Origin: CAVXDY01 sp963760715
Lineage (GTDB): Bacteria > Actinomycetota > Thermoleophilia > Miltoncostaeales > Miltoncostaeaceae
Direction: 5' to 3'
DNA length: 64,000 nt
Assembly (NCBI GenBank): GCA_963760715.1
Contig: CAVXDY010000007.1
Location: forward strand, 558,001-622,000
Position numbers and translations under genes: made by a program
Part shown: in pieces, positions 61,035 to 64,000 of the stretch
Layout: every line of letters starts with the position of its first letter
Position numbering within the stretch: position 1 is the stretch's first letter
Notes under the pieces: model-generated
Databases searched by the model: none
The model's input: the letters and a program-made list of their open reading frames with translations, nothing else
Told to the model about the DNA's origin: nothing

Positions 61035-61790
61035 ATGAACCATCGCTTCACCGTCTCCGGCCTCGACCCCGGATCCCGGCGCGTCGAGAAGCGCGGCTCC
61101 GAGCAGGCGCTGGCGCGCGAGGCGGCGGCCCTCGCCATCGTGGCCGGAGCCTCCTGGGCGCCCGCGGTCGTGTCCCACGAGCCCGGGCTGCTGGTGTCCT
61201 CGCGCGTGCCCGGCGCGCCGCGGGCCCTCGCGGCCCTCGGCGCCGGCGAGGCGCGGGCCCTGGGCGCCGTGCTGCGCGCCGTGCACGACACCCGGCGCGC
61301 GGGGGAGGGCGGTCTGTGGTGGTGGACCGGGCCCGCGGCGACCCTCGCCGGCTACCGCGCGGCCCGCGTGGAGGACGCCGAGGGGGCGCTCGCCGGCACG
61401 GAGCACGCGGGCCTCGCGGCGCGGGCGGCGGCGGCCGGCGCGCCGCCGCGTGCGCGGGAGGGCCCCGAGCCCTTCCGGCTCCTGCACGGGGATCTCGTCG
61501 AGGCCAACATCGTGTGGGACGGCTCCGCGCCGGCGCTCGTCGACTGGGAGTTCTGCCGCATGGGGGATCCGGCGGAGGACCTCGCGTACGTGATCGAGGT
61601 CAACGCGATCCCCCCGGCCGCGGCCGCGGCGCTGCTGCGGGGCTACGGCCCCCCGGCGATGGACCGGCGCGTGGACGCGTGGCGCGGCCTCGTGGCGGCC
61701 GACGCGGGCGCCTGGTACCTGGCCGAGGAGATGGAGGCCGAGGCGGCCCCGCTCCTGGCCCGCGCCGCGGCGCTGGCGGCCGCGGACTGA
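61035..61790 (+). CDS. Aminoglycoside phosphotransferase (APH)-like kinase
   Basis: 251 aa. Kinase-like fold: catalytic loop LLHGDLVEANIVWDG (HGD-x4-N) and metal Asp in ALVDWEFCRMGDPAEDLA. The N-terminal lobe is short. Such proteins phosphorylate small alcohols or sugars; antibiotic resistance is not implied. TAGCCT lies 8 nt before the ATG. Divergent from pyruvate kinase. Confidence 0.85.
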   Translation: MNHRFTVSGLDPGSRRVEKRGSEQALAREAAALAIVAGASWAPAVVSHEPGLLVSSRVPGAPRALAALGAGEARALGAVLRAVHDTRRAGEGGLWWWTGPAATLAGYRAARVEDAEGALAGTEHAGLAARAAAAGAPPRAREGPEPFRLLHGDLVEANIVWDGSAPALVDWEFCRMGDPAEDLAYVIEVNAIPPAAAAALLRGYGPPAMDRRVDAWRGLVAADAGAWYLAEEMEAEAAPLLARAAALAAAD

Positions 61791-61800
61791 GCCCTAATGG

Positions 61801-62958
<1,158 letters not shown>

Positions 62959-62995
62959 CAGATCCGCTCCAGGGTCCTCGCGGTTTTGGCCGTCC

Positions 62996-64000
62996 TCACC
63001 AGCGGGCCGGGTCGCGGTAGGCGCCCCAGACCTCGCGCAGCACGTCGCACAGCTCGCCGATGGTGGCCCCCGCATGGGCGGCCGCCACCAGCCGTGGCAT
63101 CACGTTCTCGTCACCCTCGCACGCGGCGCGCAGGGCGCCGAGCGCATCGGCGTGGGCCTCCGGGTCGCGCCGCTCGCGCCAGGCGCGCAGGTGCTCGATC
63201 TGCCGCCGCTCGACCTCCGGGTCCGCGCGGTGGATGTCGGGCTCCTCCTCGTCCTCCTCCACGTGGGCGTTCACGCCCACCATCAGCCGCTCGCCCCTCT
63301 CGAACTCGCGCTGGTAGACGTAGGACGCCTCGGCGATCTCGGCCTGGGGGAAGCCGGCCTCCACGGCGGCGACCATCCCGCCGAGGTCATCGATGCGCGC
63401 GATGTAGTCCCGCGCCTCGGCCTCCAGCTCGTCGGTGAGCCGCTCCACCAGGAAGGAGCCGCCCAGCGGGTCGGCCGAGCTCGCCACGCCCGTCTCGCCG
63501 GCGATCATCTGCTGGGTGCGCAGCGCCAGGGTGGCCGACTCCGCCGTCGGGATCGACAGCGTCTCGTCCCAGGCGTTGGTGTGCAGCGACTGCGTCCCCG
63601 CCATGATGGCCCCGAGGGCCTCGATGGCGGTGCGGGCGAGGTTCAGCAGCGGCTGCTGGGCCGAGAGGGAGACGCCGGAGGTCTGGGTGTGGGTGCGGAG
63701 CTGCCAGGACCTGGGGTTCCCGGCCCCCACGCGATCGCGCATCAGGCTCGCCCAGAGGCGGCGGGCGGCGCGGATCTTCGCGACCTCCTCGAAGAAGTCG
63801 ATGTGGAAGTTGAAGAAGAAGGAGAAGCGCGGAAGGAACTCGTCGGGGTCGAGGCCCCGCGCCACGAGGTCCTCCACGTAGGCGAGGCCGTCGGCGATCG
63901 TGAAGGCCAGCTCCTGGCCGGCCGTCGCCCCCGCCTCCCGGATGTGGTACCCGGAGACCGAGATCGGGTGCCAGAGCGGCATCTCGGCCGTGCAGAACTC
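62996..64000 (-). CDS. Methylmalonyl-CoA mutase large-chain catalytic region (truncated by window edge)
   Basis: The frame is open to base 64000; 334 residues of the C-terminal part of the TIM barrel and linker are visible. MPLWHPISVSGYHIREAGAT, FFNFHIDFFEEVAKIRAARR, RTHTQTSGVSLSAQQPLLNL and QSLHTNAWDETLSIPTA are mutase hallmarks. There is no B12-binding (DxHxxG) domain before the stop, so the cobalamin domain is probably a separate small protein. Interconverts methylmalonyl-CoA and succinyl-CoA (or a related acyl pair) with adenosylcobalamin, a user of the B12 imported by the operon at 39-44 kb. Confidence 0.93.
   Translation of the reverse strand, partial: EFCTAEMPLWHPISVSGYHIREAGATAGQELAFTIADGLAYVEDLVARGLDPDEFLPRFSFFFNFHIDFFEEVAKIRAARRLWASLMRDRVGAGNPRSWQLRTHTQTSGVSLSAQQPLLNLARTAIEALGAIMAGTQSLHTNAWDETLSIPTAESATLALRTQQMIAGETGVASSADPLGGSFLVERLTDELEAEARDYIARIDDLGGMVAAVEAGFPQAEIAEASYVYQREFERGERLMVGVNAHVEEDEEEPDIHRADPEVERRQIEHLRAWRERRDPEAHADALGALRAACEGDENVMPRLVAAAHAGATIGELCDVLREVWGAYRDPARW

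Noticed and set aside
61035..61790. APH-like gene as an antibiotic-resistance determinant
   Set aside because: Only the general kinase-like fold is visible; there is no mobile context and the family includes many metabolic kinases.

Overview
The window is about 64 kb of very GC-rich, gene-dense DNA read as an actinobacterial chromosome segment, probably class Thermoleophilia or a close relative. That placement is inference. It rests on the GC content, the many 4-nt stop/start overlaps, the GTG/TTG (and apparently CTG) starts, the leaderless TANNNT promoters a few bases before start codons, and families common in Actinomycetota: large-form isocitrate lyase, a sulfite-oxidase-like/flavoprotein/DUF6510 cluster, and ECF vitamin transporters. 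Both edges cut genes: a small membrane protein at the left and methylmalonyl-CoA mutase at the right.

Layout. 1-8800 is a membrane redox locus. It holds two copies of a pair made of a small membrane-anchored protein and a ferric-reductase-like heme protein, a 3Fe-4S-type ferredoxin and its reductase, a sigma factor with a membrane tail, an Asp/His-rich secreted protein, the FMN transferase ApbE, and a two-component system with a divergent small membrane protein. 8800-15200 carries a structured element of unknown role, secreted proteins, a HicB-like regulator, an L,D-transpeptidase, an ice-binding-like (DUF3494) protein and the molybdopterin oxidoreductase cluster. 15360-36450 is mostly metabolic and stress housekeeping: isocitrate lyase, OsmC, universal stress protein, aldo/keto reductase, a glycosyltransferase-GtrA fusion, two two-component systems, PurU, a RibD-like reductase, an EamA exporter, a CPA2 antiporter, an unusual Rieske-TPP enzyme fusion, a chimeric gene remnant, a QueA-like protein and a short-chain dehydrogenase.

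36500-44500 contains a cobalamin-riboswitch operon on the minus strand (44283 to 38939). It encodes two DUF4430 (transcobalamin C-domain-like) exported proteins, a complete ECF transporter (T, fused AA', S) and a secreted alpha/alpha-toroid protein. The two halves of animal intrinsic factor/transcobalamin thus appear as separate bacterial proteins beside a vitamin transporter. One likely consumer of the cofactor, methylmalonyl-CoA mutase, lies at the right edge.

44584-51420 is the selenocysteine locus: tRNA-Sec, selB and selA. A 3.9-kb accessory segment (toxin-antitoxin, ArsR-SRPBCC, quinone reductase, a GYD protein behind a structured leader) separates tRNA-Sec from selB. An imperfect copy of the tRNA-Sec 3' end lies within the end of selB, as expected after integration at the tRNA. 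51417-64000 holds a lipoprotein, a matrixin-like protease, an HNH nuclease, divergent overlapping leaderless promoters, a glutamine-amidotransferase-like hydrolase, a CHASE-PAS-GGDEF-HD-GYP signalling protein, a protein with CPPDP repeats, HAD and APH family proteins, pyruvate kinase, acyl-CoA dehydrogenase and the mutase. No transposase, integrase, CRISPR array, rRNA gene or obvious selenoprotein was seen.
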